From contig JBGPBY010000525.1 in the NCBI GenBank assembly GCA_041481485.1, positions 1 through 5,165 on the forward strand: DNA of 5,165 nt. The letters are read 5' to 3'. A program made the translations under genes and the position numbers. Position 1 is the first letter of the stretch. Each line of letters opens with the position of its first letter. A model generated the notes under the pieces. It was not told where the DNA came from, did not search any database, and worked only from the letters and a program-made list of their open reading frames with translations. The DNA comes from JBGPBY01 sp041481485 (lineage in GTDB: Bacteria; Acidobacteriota; Terriglobia; 20CM-2-55-15). Positions 5,046-5,165 of this stretch are shown here, in pieces.

Positions 5046-5165
5046 GTGTGGCTCGCGGCGGAACAACGGCCGCGCCTCGCTGCGGTGAGGCGATTGGCTT
5101 ACGAAGCGTCGGACGCTGGTTTGCTCAGTCCCGAACTCGCTGCGGGCATCCGGCGTGTGAAGGGA
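5046..5165 (+). CDS. Possible 5' part of a further gene, cut by the window end
   Basis: The frame from a GTG three bases after the CPBP stop remains open for 40 codons to the window edge. It encodes a helical, charged peptide including LAAEQRPRLAAVRRLAYEA. Its codons are G/C-rich in the third position, as in a real gene. There is no Shine-Dalgarno, and the frame also runs open upstream inside the CPBP gene, so it may be chance. A possible hairpin (CGCCTCGC 5073-5080 with GTGAGGCG 5085-5092) inside it could instead terminate CPBP transcription. The two readings compete. Confidence 0.25.
   Translation, partial: MWLAAEQRPRLAAVRRLAYEASDAGLLSPELAAGIRRVKG
5073..5092 (+). terminator. Possible terminator hairpin after the CPBP gene
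   Basis: CGCCTCGC and GTGAGGCG form an 8-bp stem with one G-T pair around a TGCG loop, 29 bases after the CPBP stop. The following bases (ATTGGCTT) have only a weak T content, so termination would be inefficient. The hairpin conflicts with reading the same bases as the start of another gene. Confidence 0.3.

Overview
The window looks like chromosomal DNA of an environmental Gram-negative heterotroph, most likely an Acidobacteriota of the Solibacter/Bryobacter type. This is inferred from gene content, not from a marker gene. The content is a secreted CE15 (glucuronoyl-esterase-like) hydrolase with a Gly/Ala/Pro-rich insert, a PEP-CTERM surface protein, a DUF6152 small exported protein and a CPBP-family membrane protease. 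No RNA gene, CRISPR array, transposase, integrase or phage gene was seen.

Layout. Bases 1-160 are a leader with a perfect TATAAT hexamer, a tandem heptamer and two small hairpins. Bases 161-1708 (+) encode the CE15-like esterase, followed by a good intrinsic terminator at 1741-1774. Bases 1775-2456 are mostly non-coding in appearance. One frame there (1850-2260, +) is open except for a single TGA, and its second part could be a small hypothetical protein or a gene remnant. Bases 2457-3146 (-) encode a PEP-CTERM protein, convergent with the genes to its left. Bases 3147-3661 hold no confident gene, but their right part carries a minus-strand frame that starts at an ATGA overlap with the stop of the next gene and is broken by one amber codon. 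Bases 3662-4057 (-) encode the DUF6152 protein, with a strong Shine-Dalgarno sequence. Bases 4058-4350 are the divergent control region between it and the CPBP gene at 4351-5043 (+). The last 120 bases stay open in one frame and may be the start of another gene.

The genes do not form one operon, and I see no shared pathway. Three confident products are exported (esterase, PEP-CTERM protein, DUF6152 protein) and the fourth is an inner-membrane protease-like protein, so the common theme is the cell envelope and extracellular polymer use. The esterase gene is visibly more G+C-rich than the right half of the window.

I did not find a convincing new multi-gene system. The items most worth a second look are the missing canonical acid residue of the CE15 enzyme, its low-complexity insert, and the two single-stop reading frames that suggest decayed or recoded small genes.
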